A DNA stretch of 64,000 bases from Streptomyces venezuelae (lineage in GTDB: Bacteria > Actinomycetota > Actinomycetes > Streptomycetales > Streptomycetaceae), in the NCBI RefSeq assembly GCF_008642355.1, contig NZ_CP029193.1:4302001-4366000 (forward strand), given 5' to 3'. This document shows positions 26,401-35,282 of this stretch, piece after piece. A program made the translations under genes and the position numbers. The notes beneath the pieces were generated by a model that saw nothing but the letters and a program-made list of their open reading frames with translations, made no database searches and was not told where the DNA came from. Positions within the stretch are counted from its first letter, which is position 1. Each line of letters opens with the position of its first letter.

Positions 26401-27195
26401 GTGTCCGTGCAGTACAACCCGACCTGGCGGTACAGCGGGAATCAGCTGAAGCGGTGGCGTATGAAGGCGAACGTCACGCGGGAGGAGCTGGCCGCCGCCT
26501 CCAACTATTCGCCGGACACCATCAAGGCCATGGAGCAGGGCGTTCGGATGCCGACCGCCCGGGTCCTGGACGTGGCCGATGGGATGTGCGGGGCGGCTGG
26601 GCTGCTTAGTGCGGCGAAGGACTACGTGAAGGCGGAGAAGTTCCCGCCGCGCGCACAGGACTTCATGGAGTACGAACAACAGGCGATCAGTCTGTGGTGG
26701 TACGAGGTCGCGCTGGTGCCGGGTCTGTTGCAGACCGAGACATACGCCAGGGACCTGATCGGCAATCGTTGCCCGCCGTTGGACGAGGAGACGGTGGACG
26801 AGCGAGTCGCCGCGCGTGTCGAGAGGCAGGCGCTACTGGTACGCACCCCGCCGGTAGCCTGCAGCTTTGTGTTGTACGAGGCAGTGCTGCGTGGACCACA
26901 CGTGGGCAAGGAGCAGTTGCTCCACCTCTTGGAGGTAGGGCGTCGCGGCAACGTCAGGGTCCAGGTACTTCCTTTCGACCGCGCCATTCCTTCTGCTCTT
27001 CTGGGAGCGATGGTGTTGCTGGAAACCAGCGAGCGTGAGCGGTACGCGTTCAGTGAAGGCCAGTTGGCCTCGCAGCTGACGTCGGAGCCAGAAGTCGTCG
27101 GTGTATACACGGAGCGGATTAGCATGCTCAGGGCAGAGGCCCTCAGTGCTGCCGAGTCGGTCCGGTTCATCGAGCGGATGGTGGGAGAGCAGTGA
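26401..27195 (+). CDS. XRE-family regulator with DUF5753 domain (Scr1-like)
   Basis: 264 residues. Helix-turn-helix at about 15-70 (LKRWRMKANVTREELAAASN, YSPDTIKAMEQGVRMPTA). A DUF5753 ligand/partner domain at about 95-260 has WWYEVALVPGLLQTETYARD and RVQVLPFDRAIPSALLGAMV. Members are paired with a DUF397 protein, as here, in a modulatory pair that affects sporulation and antibiotic timing in Streptomyces (BldB/WhiJ/AbaA-type loci, established). GTG at 26401 preceded by GGAGGTGG; an in-frame ATG at 26386 is the alternative. Third-position GC is lower than in neighbours. Confidence 0.88.
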   Translation: MSVQYNPTWRYSGNQLKRWRMKANVTREELAAASNYSPDTIKAMEQGVRMPTARVLDVADGMCGAAGLLSAAKDYVKAEKFPPRAQDFMEYEQQAISLWWYEVALVPGLLQTETYARDLIGNRCPPLDEETVDERVAARVERQALLVRTPPVACSFVLYEAVLRGPHVGKEQLLHLLEVGRRGNVRVQVLPFDRAIPSALLGAMVLLETSERERYAFSEGQLASQLTSEPEVVGVYTERISMLRAEALSAAESVRFIERMVGEQ

Positions 27196-27392
27196 GCGAG
27201 CGGTTGTCGTGGTTCAAGTCGAGTCACAGCGACGACGAGGGCGGCGCCTGCCTGGAAGTCGCCCTCGAAACGCACGAATCCGACCCCGCGCTCCTTCGCG
27301 TCCGGGACTCGAAGCTTTCCTCCAGCCCCGTGCTCACCCTGTCCGCCCCCGCGTGGCTCGCCTTCATCGCAGCAGTTCAGCCCGGGGCTTGA
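27192..27392 (+). CDS. DUF397 small protein
   Basis: 66 residues: LSWFKSSHSDDEGGACLEVA at the N-terminus, then the typical VRDSKLSSSPVLTLSAPAWL and FIAAVQPG end. DUF397 proteins partner the XRE/DUF5753 regulator and may antagonise it. The GTG overlaps the regulator stop. About 230 bases without a gene follow (27393-27621). They contain a GC-rich stem near 27555-27590 and a TCGATTAGAGGTATCGA palindrome-like stretch at 27602-27618. Confidence 0.9.
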   Translation: MSERLSWFKSSHSDDEGGACLEVALETHESDPALLRVRDSKLSSSPVLTLSAPAWLAFIAAVQPGA

Positions 27393-27621
27393 GCCTCGGG
27401 ACCCGAGCTCTTTCCTGGGTCTGGTTCACCGATGAAATGAACCCAACCAACCCTCCCCATAGCGGAGTTGCGGGTTCCGTCACCCTCAGGAGTGACGTTC
27501 CGTAGTCAGCTTGCGTCGGAGCGTAAAGCCGCTCTAGGTTCGCGGCAATAGAACGGCCCCGGTCGGTGCGCCAACACCGGCTCCGAGGCCTAGTCCTACG
27601 GATCGATTAGAGGTATCGACC

Positions 27622-28379
27622 GTGGCTTACACCAACCCTAATGCTGCCTTCCCCTCCCGTCCCACCCGATGGCCAAATCGGGGTACGGGAAGCGCCTCGT
27701 GGGTGACGTAGAACCGGACCCCGAACCCGACTTCGCACATTTGCTTCCCCGCGACGCCGAAGTCGCGACGTTCCTGCACCACCTCCCCAACGGCGCCGCG
27801 ATGGGTTACAAAGCCCTCGCCGCAGCCCACCCCCGCTACGGCCAGCAGGCCATCCGTACTTCTGTCCGACGCCTCATCGAGGCCGGTCACCTGCGGTGGG
27901 TCAAGGAGCACATCACCGTCGAGGACAACTCGATGCGGTGGGTTGACCAGGACGTACTGGTCCAAGGAGCCCAAGACCCCGGAGTGGTGGGCCGAGTTCG
28001 TACGCGAGCGGCACGGGCGGGAGGTAACCGACGCCTACCAGTCGGGGCTGGCCAGGGTGACCGAGCCGGAGCCGCAACCGACCGCACCCCTGGACGCTGA
28101 GCCCAGCGCCGCGCACCGCACCCTCGCCAAGGCACGCGCCCGCGTCACCCGTGCCGTGATGATCTGCCCGTTCTGCGAGGAGCCGGACACCTCCGTGGAG
28201 CTGGTCAATGGAATCTGTACCGAGTGCTGCCCTCTGGAGGACTGGACCGGATACGTCCCGGACACGTTCCTCGCCCGCCCGCGCCCCGCCGGGGACGACG
28301 GCGTGGTCGACGTGACCGCGCGGGTGGCGGAGCTGCGTCGGGCCGCCGGGTTGCCGACGGGGCAGGGGGGGGCGTATGA
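27622..28379 (+). pseudogene. Frameshifted helix-turn-helix (MarR-like) regulator
   Basis: From the ATG at 27669 a readable frame gives YGKRLVGDVEPDPEPDFAHL, MGYKALAAAHPRYGQQAIRT and EDNSMRWV, then leaves the family pattern. The pattern resumes one frame over as TRTYWSKEPKTPEWWAEFVR. Removing one T at 27943/27944 joins them as MRWVTRTYWS. The second frame continues through a Cys4-like motif (MICPFCEEPDT, CTECCPLED) and runs past a G8 tract (28365-28372). One more G would restore a TGA at 28377 that overlaps the next start. A GTG at 27622 with GAGG ahead (VAYTNPNAAFPSRP) may be the original start, but is also out of frame. Sequencing error cannot be excluded. Confidence 0.7.
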
Positions 28380-28429
28380 GCGTGCAGGGCGTGCCGGTCC
28401 GGGCACCTTGGAGTCAAGGAGGCGACGCC

Positions 28430-28901
28430 ATGACCCCCAGGACCACCGACCGGCCCCAGATGTCCGTCGAGGAATTCGAGGAGCTGGCCGACCGTGCGCC
28501 CGAGACGGTGCGGTTGGAGTTCATCAATGGAAAGGTCCAGGTCAAGCCGGTGCCGGACGGTTCTCACGGCCAGATCGTGATGTGGCTGCTCAAGCACTGC
28601 ATGCAGCAGCGGCCCGAGCTGTCCCTTTTCCCCGAGCAGGGTCTCAAGATCGAGGGGTACCGGAAGGGCCGGGCCCGCCCGGACGGCGTGCTGGCGCCGG
28701 ACGAGAACTTCGTGGGCCACCTCCGGGATTCCGGTGTATCTCCTCGTCGACCGGGGCGCGGGTGAGGTCCGGGTATGCGCGGATCCGGTGGGCGGGCGGT
28801 ACCGCAGCCTCGTCCGGCGAGCGTTCGGTGACGCCGTCGAGCTCCCCGATCCCGTCGGTATCACCCTGCATACGGCCAAGCTCAAGGAGTACACCGCCTG
28901 A
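28430..28901 (+). pseudogene. Uma2-family (DUF820) endonuclease-like gene with an internal deletion
   Basis: Starts well (ATG at 28430, AAGGAGG ahead): MSVEEFEELADRAPETVRLE, FINGKVQVKPVPDGSHG, RPELSLFPEQGLKIEG and RPDGVLAPDENFVGH. It then jumps to another frame at about 28720-28725, where GIPVYLLVDRGAGEVRVCAD and VELPDPVGITLHTAKLKEYT complete the family C-terminus, ending at 28901. The segment that should lie between them (around 35-45 residues, including the second half of the PD-(D/E)xK active site) is missing. It is almost certainly non-functional as a nuclease. The preceding HTH gene is also broken, so the pair is decaying. Confidence 0.75.
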
Positions 28902-29141
28902 GCCCCCGGCCAGAACCTGTGACCCACCCCACTTTCCGGAGTGCCCTGCTCCGAACCGGGCATGTGCCAAGCCGAGCGGTCGGAACGTACGCCCCGGGAC
29001 GCGGGACGCACGCATGCCGGGGTGATCGAGTCGTGAGCGGGACATCTCACGATGCGATATCGCCCTGGCGAATTTCGGCCGCTCGTTAGACTGAGCCGAC
29101 CGCAGTAGTGCGGTAAGAGACGGACTGAGCGAGGAGCGCAC

Positions 29142-30413
29142 GTGAGCCTTGTCGTGCAGAAGTACGGAGGCTCCTCCGTAGCCGATGCCGAAGGCATCAA
29201 GCGGGTCGCCAAGAGGATTGTCGACGCCAAGAAGAACGGCCATCAGGTCGTTGTCGTGGTGTCCGCCATGGGTGACACGACGGATGAGTTGATCGATCTT
29301 GCCGGGCAGGTGTCGCCGATCCCTGCCGGGCGCGAATTCGACATGCTGCTGACCGCTGGTGAGCGGATCTCGATGGCCCTGCTGGCCATGGCGATCAAAA
29401 ATCTGGGCCACGAGGCCCAGTCGTTCACGGGCAGCCAGGCCGGCGTCATCACCGACTCCGTCCACAACAAAGCGCGGATCATCGATGTCACCCCGGGCCG
29501 CATCCGGACCTCCGTCGACGAGGGCAACATCGCCATCGTCGCCGGGTTCCAGGGCGTCAGCCAGGAGGGGAAGAACATCACGACCCTCGGGCGAGGTGGC
29601 TCGGACACGACCGCCGTCGCCCTCGCCGCCGCTCTCGACGCCGAGGTCTGCGAGATCTACACGGACGTCGACGGTGTCTTCACCGCCGACCCGCGTGTGG
29701 TGAAGAAGGCCCGGAAGATCGACTGGATCTCGTTCGAGGACATGCTGGAGCTCGCCAGCTCCGGCTCCAAGGTGCTCCTCCACCGCTGCGTGGAGTACGC
29801 CCGCCGTTACAACATCCCGATCCACGTGCGGTCCTCGTTCTCGGGGCTGCAGGGCACATGGGTCAGCAACGAACCGCAAGGGGACCGCAAGGTGGAGCAG
29901 GCCATCATCTCCGGTGTCGCGCACGACACCTCCGAGGCCAAGATCACGGTCGTCGGCGTGCCCGACAAGCCGGGCGAGGCCGCCTCGATCTTCCGCGCCA
30001 TCGCGGACGCCGAGGTCAACATCGACATGGTCGTGCAGAACGTGTCGGCCGCCTCGACCGGCCTGACCGACATCTCCTTCACCCTCCCCAAGGCCGAGGG
30101 CCGCAAGGCCATCGACGCCCTGGAGAAGACCCGTGCGGCCATCGGGTTCGACTCCCTTCGTTACGACGACCAGATCGCCAAGATCTCGCTCGTCGGGGCG
30201 GGGATGAAGACCAACCCCGGCGTCACCGCGACCTTCTTCGAGGCGCTCAGCGACGCCGGCGTGAACATCGAGCTCATCTCGACCTCCGAGATCCGCATCT
30301 CGGTCGTCACGCGCGCCGACGACGTCACCGAGGCCGTCCGCGCCGTGCACACCGCCTTCGGGCTCGACTCCGACACGGACGAGGCCGTGGTTTATGGAGG
30401 CACCGGCCGATGA
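29142..30413 (+). CDS. ask: Aspartokinase
   Basis: Phosphorylates aspartate, the first step to lysine, threonine, methionine and diaminopimelate. 423 residues: [53 protein letters not shown] and [20 protein letters not shown]. Two ACT domains in the C-terminal third ([38 protein letters not shown]) give feedback control. As in corynebacteria, an internal GTG at 29892 (codon 251), preceded by AAGGGGA, could yield a separate beta subunit carrying only the ACT domains. GTG start with GAGGAG ahead. ATGA overlap with asd. Confidence 0.97.
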   Translation: MSLVVQKYGGSSVADAEGIKRVAKRIVDAKKNGHQVVVVVSAMGDTTDELIDLAGQVSPIPAGREFDMLLTAGERISMALLAMAIKNLGHEAQSFTGSQAGVITDSVHNKARIIDVTPGRIRTSVDEGNIAIVAGFQGVSQEGKNITTLGRGGSDTTAVALAAALDAEVCEIYTDVDGVFTADPRVVKKARKIDWISFEDMLELASSGSKVLLHRCVEYARRYNIPIHVRSSFSGLQGTWVSNEPQGDRKVEQAIISGVAHDTSEAKITVVGVPDKPGEAASIFRAIADAEVNIDMVVQNVSAASTGLTDISFTLPKAEGRKAIDALEKTRAAIGFDSLRYDDQIAKISLVGAGMKTNPGVTATFFEALSDAGVNIELISTSEIRISVVTRADDVTEAVRAVHTAFGLDSDTDEAVVYGGTGR

Positions 30414-31468
30414 GCCGTAAGCCGACGCTCGCGGTCGTCGGAGCGACCGGGGCCGTCGGCACCGTCATGCTCCAGATCCTGTCGCAGCACGCCGACATCT
30501 GGGGCGAGATCCGTCTCGTCGCCTCCCCGCGCTCGGCCGGCAAGAAGCTGGCCGTGCGCGGGGAGGAGACCGAGGTCATGGCCCTGTCCGAGGACGCCTT
30601 CGACGGGGTCGACGTCGCCATGTTCGACGTACCCGACGAGGTGTCCGCGCAGTGGGCGCCCGTCGCCGCAGCCAAGGGCGTCGTCGTGGTCGACAACTCC
30701 GCCGCCTTCCGGATGGACCCGGACGTCCCGCTGGTCGTCCCCGAGGTCAACCCGCACGCCGCGCGCGTGCGGCCGCGCGGCATCGTCGCCAACCCGAACT
30801 GCACGACCCTCTCGATGATCGTCGCCGTCGGCGCGCTGCACGCCGAGTTCGGGCTGCGCGAGCTGATCGTCTCCTCGTACCAAGCGGTGAGCGGGGCGGG
30901 CAGGGACGGCGTGGACACGCTGCGGCGGCAGCTGCAGCTGGTCGCGGGCAGCGAGCTCGGCACCAGCCCCGGCGATGTGCGCAGGGCCGTCGGCGACGAC
31001 ACCGGCCCCTTCCCCGAGCCCGTCGCGCTGAACGTCGTGCCGTGGGCCGGGTCCCTCAAGGACGACGGCTGGTCGTCGGAGGAGATGAAGGTACGGGACG
31101 AGTCGCGGAAGATCCTCGGGCTGCCGGGGCTCCGCGTCGCCGCCACGTGCGTGCGCGTGCCCGTCGTCACCACGCACTCCCTGACCGTCCACGCCCGCTT
31201 CGAGGACGAGGTGACGGTGGACCGGGCGCGCGAGATCCTCGCGACCGCGCCGGGCGTCGTGCTCTTCGACAATCCGGCCGCGGGGGAGTTCCCCACCCCG
31301 GCGGATGTCGTGGGCACCGACCCGACCTGGGTGGGACGGGTACGGCGGTCGCTGGACGATCCCACCGCGCTGGAGCTCTTCGTGTGCGGGGACAACCTGC
31401 GCAAGGGGGCCGCGCTGAACACCGCTCAGATCGCGGAGCTGGTGGCCGGGGAGTTCACGGCCGGCTGA
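30410..31468 (+). CDS. asd: Aspartate-semialdehyde dehydrogenase
   Basis: Reduces aspartyl phosphate to the semialdehyde with NADPH, straight after aspartokinase. 352 residues. Rossmann start [29 protein letters not shown], catalytic Cys in [11 protein letters not shown] (near 130), [14 protein letters not shown], the active-site His region [17 protein letters not shown], and C-terminal [17 protein letters not shown]. Translationally coupled to ask by ATGA. The ask-asd operon is conserved in streptomycetes. Confidence 0.97.
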   Translation: MSRKPTLAVVGATGAVGTVMLQILSQHADIWGEIRLVASPRSAGKKLAVRGEETEVMALSEDAFDGVDVAMFDVPDEVSAQWAPVAAAKGVVVVDNSAAFRMDPDVPLVVPEVNPHAARVRPRGIVANPNCTTLSMIVAVGALHAEFGLRELIVSSYQAVSGAGRDGVDTLRRQLQLVAGSELGTSPGDVRRAVGDDTGPFPEPVALNVVPWAGSLKDDGWSSEEMKVRDESRKILGLPGLRVAATCVRVPVVTTHSLTVHARFEDEVTVDRAREILATAPGVVLFDNPAAGEFPTPADVVGTDPTWVGRVRRSLDDPTALELFVCGDNLRKGAALNTAQIAELVAGEFTAG

Positions 31469-31817
31469 GGCAGCCGTAGCCGCGTCTCCGGCGGTATTGG
31501 TACATACCACCCCAGGGCCGAGCCCTATGTGGGATCTGTGTAAGTTCTGTGTCCAACTCAGTGGTCGTGCGTCCTTGAACTGGATCATCTCCGCGTTCGA
31601 AGATTCGCTTCTGATCACTGCAACCGGCGACAGGCGGGGGGACGTCTTTAGCGGTCGCCCTTAGGGGCGGCCCGAGCGCCGGAATAATGGGCATAGGGGA
31701 AGAGCTGGTACGCATGGGGGCATTTGATGCATCGTCACGAGCGGTGCCCGCGCGACCTGCCGCAAACGCAACGACGGATGCGTACAACCCTGACGGGGGG
31801 AAGCGTGTCCAACAAGC
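31469..31817. other. Intergenic region upstream of the SigE-family sigma gene
   Basis: 349 bases without a confident gene. It holds a short palindrome TGGTACATACCA (31498-31509), a possible small stem near 31646-31664 (CGCCC...GGGCG) and an AT-richer stretch (GGAATAATGGGCATAGGGG, about 31680-31700) that could be promoter sequence. Short open frames here (for example from 31687 and 31805) have no family resemblance. Confidence 0.4.
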
Positions 31818-32480
31818 GTGGCAGAGGTACTCGACTTCACAGCGGTACAGGCGAGAGGCGCGGCGACACTGCGCCCCACTCGCCGTCCCCGCGCGACCGG
31901 TGGCATGCCGGTGATCGCACCCATGCCCGCGGCGCGTCCGACCCGCATTCCGGCGCAGCGCGAGGGCGCTGACGACACGATGACCGCGGGCACAACAGTC
32001 GACCATCTCACCGAGACCTACCGCGCCCACTACAGGTCGCTGCTCGGCCTCGCCGCGCTGCTCCTGGACGACACGGCGTCCTGCGAGGACGTCGTGCAGG
32101 AGGCGTTCATCAGGGTGCACTCGGCGCGCAAGCGGGTGCGGGACCCGGAGAAGACGCTGGCCTACCTGCGCCAGACCGTCGTGAACCTCTCGCGGTCGGC
32201 GCTGCGCCGGCGCATCCTCGGGCTGAAGCTGCTCTCGAAGCCGATGCCCGACATGGCGAGCGCGGAGGAGGGGGCGTACGACCAGCTGGAGCGCGACGAA
32301 CTGATCAAGGCCATGCGCGGCCTCCAGCGGCGCCAGCGCGAGGTCCTCGTGCTGCGGTACTTCGCCGACATGACCGAGGCGCAGGTCGCCGAGACACTCG
32401 GCATATCGCTGGGCTCAGTGAAGGCGTACGGCTCGCGCGGCATCGCGGCCCTGCGGGTCGCCATGGAGGCGCCGGCATGA
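31818..32480 (+). CDS. SigE-family ECF RNA polymerase sigma factor
   Basis: 220 residues as called. Region 2 from about 60 (HLTETYRAHYRSLLGLAALL, CEDVVQEAFIRVH, TLAYLRQTVVNLSRSALRRR) and region 4 (LQRRQREVLVLRYFADMTEA, QVAETLGISLGSVKAYGSRG). The start is uncertain. GTG 31818 gives a basic N-terminus I recall from relatives; ATG 31904 or ATG 31980 also fit, and 31980 sits just before the conserved core. None has a good binding site. The ATGA overlap with the next gene makes that membrane protein the likely regulator of this factor. Confidence 0.87.
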   Translation: MAEVLDFTAVQARGAATLRPTRRPRATGGMPVIAPMPAARPTRIPAQREGADDTMTAGTTVDHLTETYRAHYRSLLGLAALLLDDTASCEDVVQEAFIRVHSARKRVRDPEKTLAYLRQTVVNLSRSALRRRILGLKLLSKPMPDMASAEEGAYDQLERDELIKAMRGLQRRQREVLVLRYFADMTEAQVAETLGISLGSVKAYGSRGIAALRVAMEAPA

Positions 32481-33871
32481 GTGAGCGCAAGCGTGATGAG
32501 CAGGGCGGATTTGAGCGGCATGGCAGGAACGACGACGTGAACCACGGTCCTGTAGGCGATTCCGATACCGGGTCCGGGGCGGGGCCTGAGGCGGGTCCGG
32601 GCCCTGGGGCGGGTCCCGAGGCGAAGCCCGAGCCCGAGCCAGGGGTGGAGCCGGGGTCGGGGCCTGGGTCCGAGGCTGGGTCCGGGTCCGGGTCGGACGA
32701 GGGTGCCGGTGTCGGTGCCGGTCTGGACCGGCTTCGCGCCGTGGTCGGGGGCTCCGGCGCGGAGGGCGAGCGCGGCTCCGAAGGTACGCGGACGCAGGAC
32801 GTGCGGGACGAGCAGGACGCGCAGGGCGTGCGAGACACGCAGGGTGTGCGGGACGCGCAAGGTGTGCAGGGTTACGAGGGTGACCTCGGGTCCGACGAGC
32901 TCGCGCTGCGGCGGTTGATGCGGCAGGCGGTGCAGGAGATCGAGCCGGGCGACCGCGCTCTCGAACATCTGCGGCAGGCCGTTCCCGCGCGGCGGGCCCG
33001 CAAGCGTCAGGCCGTCGTCGGCCTCGCCGCCGCCGCGCTCTTCATCGGCACCGCCGTCCCCGCCCTCGTGCACGTCACCACCTCCAACGGCGACTCGGAC
33101 GACCGCACCTCGATCGCCGGCAACAGCCAGGACGCGCAGGGCGGCTCCGGCCAGGGCAAGGGACCCGACGGCGGCGAGAAGGACACCGGGGCGAAGCCCG
33201 ACAAGTCCAAGAGCAAGGACAAGAAGGACAAGAAGGGCAAGAAGGACGGCAAGGGGGAGGGCGGCACGGGCGGCGGCGGTACGGGATCGCCCGACCCCTC
33301 CACCTCCGAGGTCGCCACCTCGCCCGTCTGCGACGCCACCCAGCTCGGCGCCACGGGCAGCACGAACCCGGCGGACGCCAACGGAGCGGTCTACGGCTCC
33401 TTCCGCGTCTCCAACATCTCCGACAGCAGCTGTACCGTCGAGGCGGCGGGTGCCGTCGCGGCGGTGGCGCAGGGCGCGGCCGACCCGGCGAAGGTCGGCG
33501 TGGTCGACCACACGGCGGGCGACGCGGCGGCCGGACTGCCCGACCCGTCGCTCGAGGCCAGCCCGCTCGTGCTGCAGCCCGGCGCGGCGTACGAGGTGAA
33601 GTTCGCCTGGCTCCCCTCGGACAAGTGCCCGACGGACAGCGGCGAGCCCACGCCCAACCCGACGCCCTCCGAGGGCGGCGGCAGCGGGACGCCGGAGGGC
33701 GGTACGCCCGACGGTATGAGCGCGCAGCTCGGCCGGGCGGACGGCGGCGTGGCCGACGGCAGCGTCGTGGTGTCCCTGACCGCGGAGGCGGGGGCGCCGT
33801 CCGCCGGGGCGACGATCACCAACGCGTGTGCGGGGACGGTGTACCGGACCGGGGTGCTGCCCGCCTCTTAG
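32477..33871 (+). CDS. Single-pass membrane protein, likely partner of the SigE-family sigma
   Basis: 464 residues. A long, low-complexity cytoplasmic N-terminus (1-135) is rich in Gly/Pro/Glu and built on short DNA repeats. A helical motif LRRLMRQAVQEIEPGDRALE (about 140-165), one membrane helix (about 178-198, VVGLAAAALFIGTAVPALVH), a Lys/Asp/Gly linker and an external beta domain (about 285-464) with paired Cys follow. The helical segment next to the membrane is where an anti-sigma contact would sit, but no classical zinc anti-sigma motif is present. Coupled to the sigma gene. Confidence 0.8.
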   Translation: MSERKRDEQGGFERHGRNDDVNHGPVGDSDTGSGAGPEAGPGPGAGPEAKPEPEPGVEPGSGPGSEAGSGSGSDEGAGVGAGLDRLRAVVGGSGAEGERGSEGTRTQDVRDEQDAQGVRDTQGVRDAQGVQGYEGDLGSDELALRRLMRQAVQEIEPGDRALEHLRQAVPARRARKRQAVVGLAAAALFIGTAVPALVHVTTSNGDSDDRTSIAGNSQDAQGGSGQGKGPDGGEKDTGAKPDKSKSKDKKDKKGKKDGKGEGGTGGGGTGSPDPSTSEVATSPVCDATQLGATGSTNPADANGAVYGSFRVSNISDSSCTVEAAGAVAAVAQGAADPAKVGVVDHTAGDAAAGLPDPSLEASPLVLQPGAAYEVKFAWLPSDKCPTDSGEPTPNPTPSEGGGSGTPEGGTPDGMSAQLGRADGGVADGSVVVSLTAEAGAPSAGATITNACAGTVYRTGVLPAS

Positions 33872-33935
33872 GGTCGGTTTTCAGGGGCGGTCTACCATCG
33901 CGTCCTGGTGACGGCGCAAGAAGACGGGAAAGCAG

Positions 33936-34307
33936 ATGGCTCTCGAAGCAGGCCAGCGGGTGATGCTGGCGGCGGACACCCCGTTGACCGAGTCGGCCGA
34001 GGTGTCGGGGGTCGTCGTGGGGGTCCTGTCCCTGGCGGCGGGCACCGCCGGCACCGTCGAGCAGGTGGTCGGCCACCAGGACGAGAGCGACGACGTACGC
34101 GAGTACGAGCGGCTCAAGTCGCTGCTCGACGCCTTCGGGGTCGAGATGCCCACGGAGAGCAGGAAGCGGCTCGAAGAGAAGGTCGCCGCGCTGGAACCCG
34201 CGTGGACCGCCTTCCAGGAGCGGGCGCCGCGGGTGAGCGTGCGGGTCCGCTTCGACAACGGGTTCATCCTCGACGGGGCGGACGGGGACGTCTTCGTTCC
34301 TGCCTGA
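33936..34307 (+). CDS. Conserved small hypothetical protein
   Basis: 123 residues, acidic: MLAADTPLTESAEVSGVVVG, then LSLAAGTAGTVEQVVGHQ, a helical region EYERLKSLLDAFGVEMP and RVSVRVRFDNGFILDGADGD. No membrane segment. Family not identified by name; it looks like a widely conserved actinomycete protein. GGGAAAG lies before the ATG. It converges with the SURF1 gene 10 bases away. Confidence 0.72.
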   Translation: MALEAGQRVMLAADTPLTESAEVSGVVVGVLSLAAGTAGTVEQVVGHQDESDDVREYERLKSLLDAFGVEMPTESRKRLEEKVAALEPAWTAFQERAPRVSVRVRFDNGFILDGADGDVFVPA

Positions 34308-34317
34308 GGCGCGGATC

Positions 34318-35148
34318 CTAGGCGGTGGCTTCGGTGCCGGTCTCGGTCTTGGTCTCGGTCTCGGAGGGTTCCGGGTCCGGGAGCAGGCCGAGTCGTGCGT
34401 CGCGTGCGAACTCCGCCTCCCGGCGGAACAGCCGGAACCACATGAAGACGACGAAGCCCGCGAAGACGAACCACTCGCCGGTGTAGCCGAGGTTCTGGAA
34501 CGCCTTCAGGTCCAGGCCCGTGTTGTTCGGCGCGGTCGCCGGGACCGCCTTCATGCCCGCGTCGGCCTTGTCGAGAGTGATCCACGCGTCGTACAGGTCG
34601 TCGCGTACGAGGTTGACCAGCGACGCGGAGCTGATCGCGCCCAGCTGGCCCTCGGGCAGGCCGCCGGCCGCGCTGACGCCGTTGGAACCCGGGCTCTCCG
34701 AGGCCTGGAGTGCGCCCTTGACGGTGACCTCGCCCTTGGGGGCGGCCGGGGCCTTCGCCGCGTTCGCGTCGCCGGGGAGCCAGCCGCGGACCACGGGCAG
34801 TGACTTTCCGTCGTCCGTACGGAGCAGGGTCAGCACGTAGAACCCGCGCTTCTCGTCCAACTCACGATCCGGTACGAGGAGTTGCCTGCCGTAGCGGCCC
34901 GTTGCCGTGGCCTGCTCGCCGGAGGTTTCCTTGTCGACGGGGAGGAGGGAGCGGAGGGGGCGGGCCGCGGCGTCACCATGCGCTTCCGCGGACTGTTCCT
35001 TCGCCTGCTCCTTGGCGGACTCGTGATCCTGTACGCGGTCCTCGAAGCGGCCGAGCTGCCAGGAACCCATGAAGATGCAGAAGGGGATGGCCAGCACGAC
35101 GAAGACGTTGATTCCCCACCAGCGGGGCGTCAGCAGAAACCGGTACAC
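34318..35148 (-). CDS. SURF1-family protein
   Basis: 276 residues with the SURF1 layout: a membrane helix near the N-terminus (about 12-30, WWGINVFVVLAIPFCIFMGS, then WQLGRFEDR), an extracytoplasmic domain (SGEQATATGRYGRQLLVPDR, GFYVLTLLRTDDGKSLPVVR, GWLPGD), and a C-terminal helix NLGYTGEWFVFAGFVVFMWF. SURF1 assists cytochrome c oxidase assembly. The GTG start at 35148 follows TACCGT by 6 bases, so it is probably leaderless. An acidic Thr/Glu tail ends the protein. Confidence 0.92.
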   Translation of the reverse strand: MYRFLLTPRWWGINVFVVLAIPFCIFMGSWQLGRFEDRVQDHESAKEQAKEQSAEAHGDAAARPLRSLLPVDKETSGEQATATGRYGRQLLVPDRELDEKRGFYVLTLLRTDDGKSLPVVRGWLPGDANAAKAPAAPKGEVTVKGALQASESPGSNGVSAAGGLPEGQLGAISSASLVNLVRDDLYDAWITLDKADAGMKAVPATAPNNTGLDLKAFQNLGYTGEWFVFAGFVVFMWFRLFRREAEFARDARLGLLPDPEPSETETKTETGTEATA

Positions 35149-35233
35149 ACCCCCACGGTACGGGGCCCCCACGGGGCGCCTGCCCCTGGGGTCCGCCACT
35201 CTCCCCGCCCACACGACCGGCCTCCCCCAGACC

Positions 35234-35266
35234 CACCCCGCCGCTCCGCGGCGGAGCGGTGGGGTG
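35234..35266 (-). terminator. Hairpin downstream of the S9 peptidase gene
   Basis: 35234-35248 and 35252-35266 can form a stem of about 15 pairs (CCGCTCCGC against GCGGAGCGG at its core, with one G-T). It begins about 17 bases past the S9 peptidase stop on the minus strand and separates it from SURF1. Confidence 0.6.
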
Positions 35267-35282
35267 CCGGGTGGTGTCGGGG

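Noticed and set aside
26401..27392. XRE plus DUF397 as a classical toxin-antitoxin pair
   Set aside because: DUF397/XRE-DUF5753 pairs in Streptomyces are better described as developmental modulators; nothing here shows toxicity.
27393..27668. Attachment site or tRNA remnant beside the accessory island
   Set aside because: I could not find a tRNA fold, an integrase or duplicated flanks; the small stems here are unremarkable.
31687..31971. Short plus-strand frames upstream of the SigE-family sigma gene
   Set aside because: No ribosome-binding site fitting a start, no conserved pattern, and they overlap the probable sigma N-terminus in other frames.
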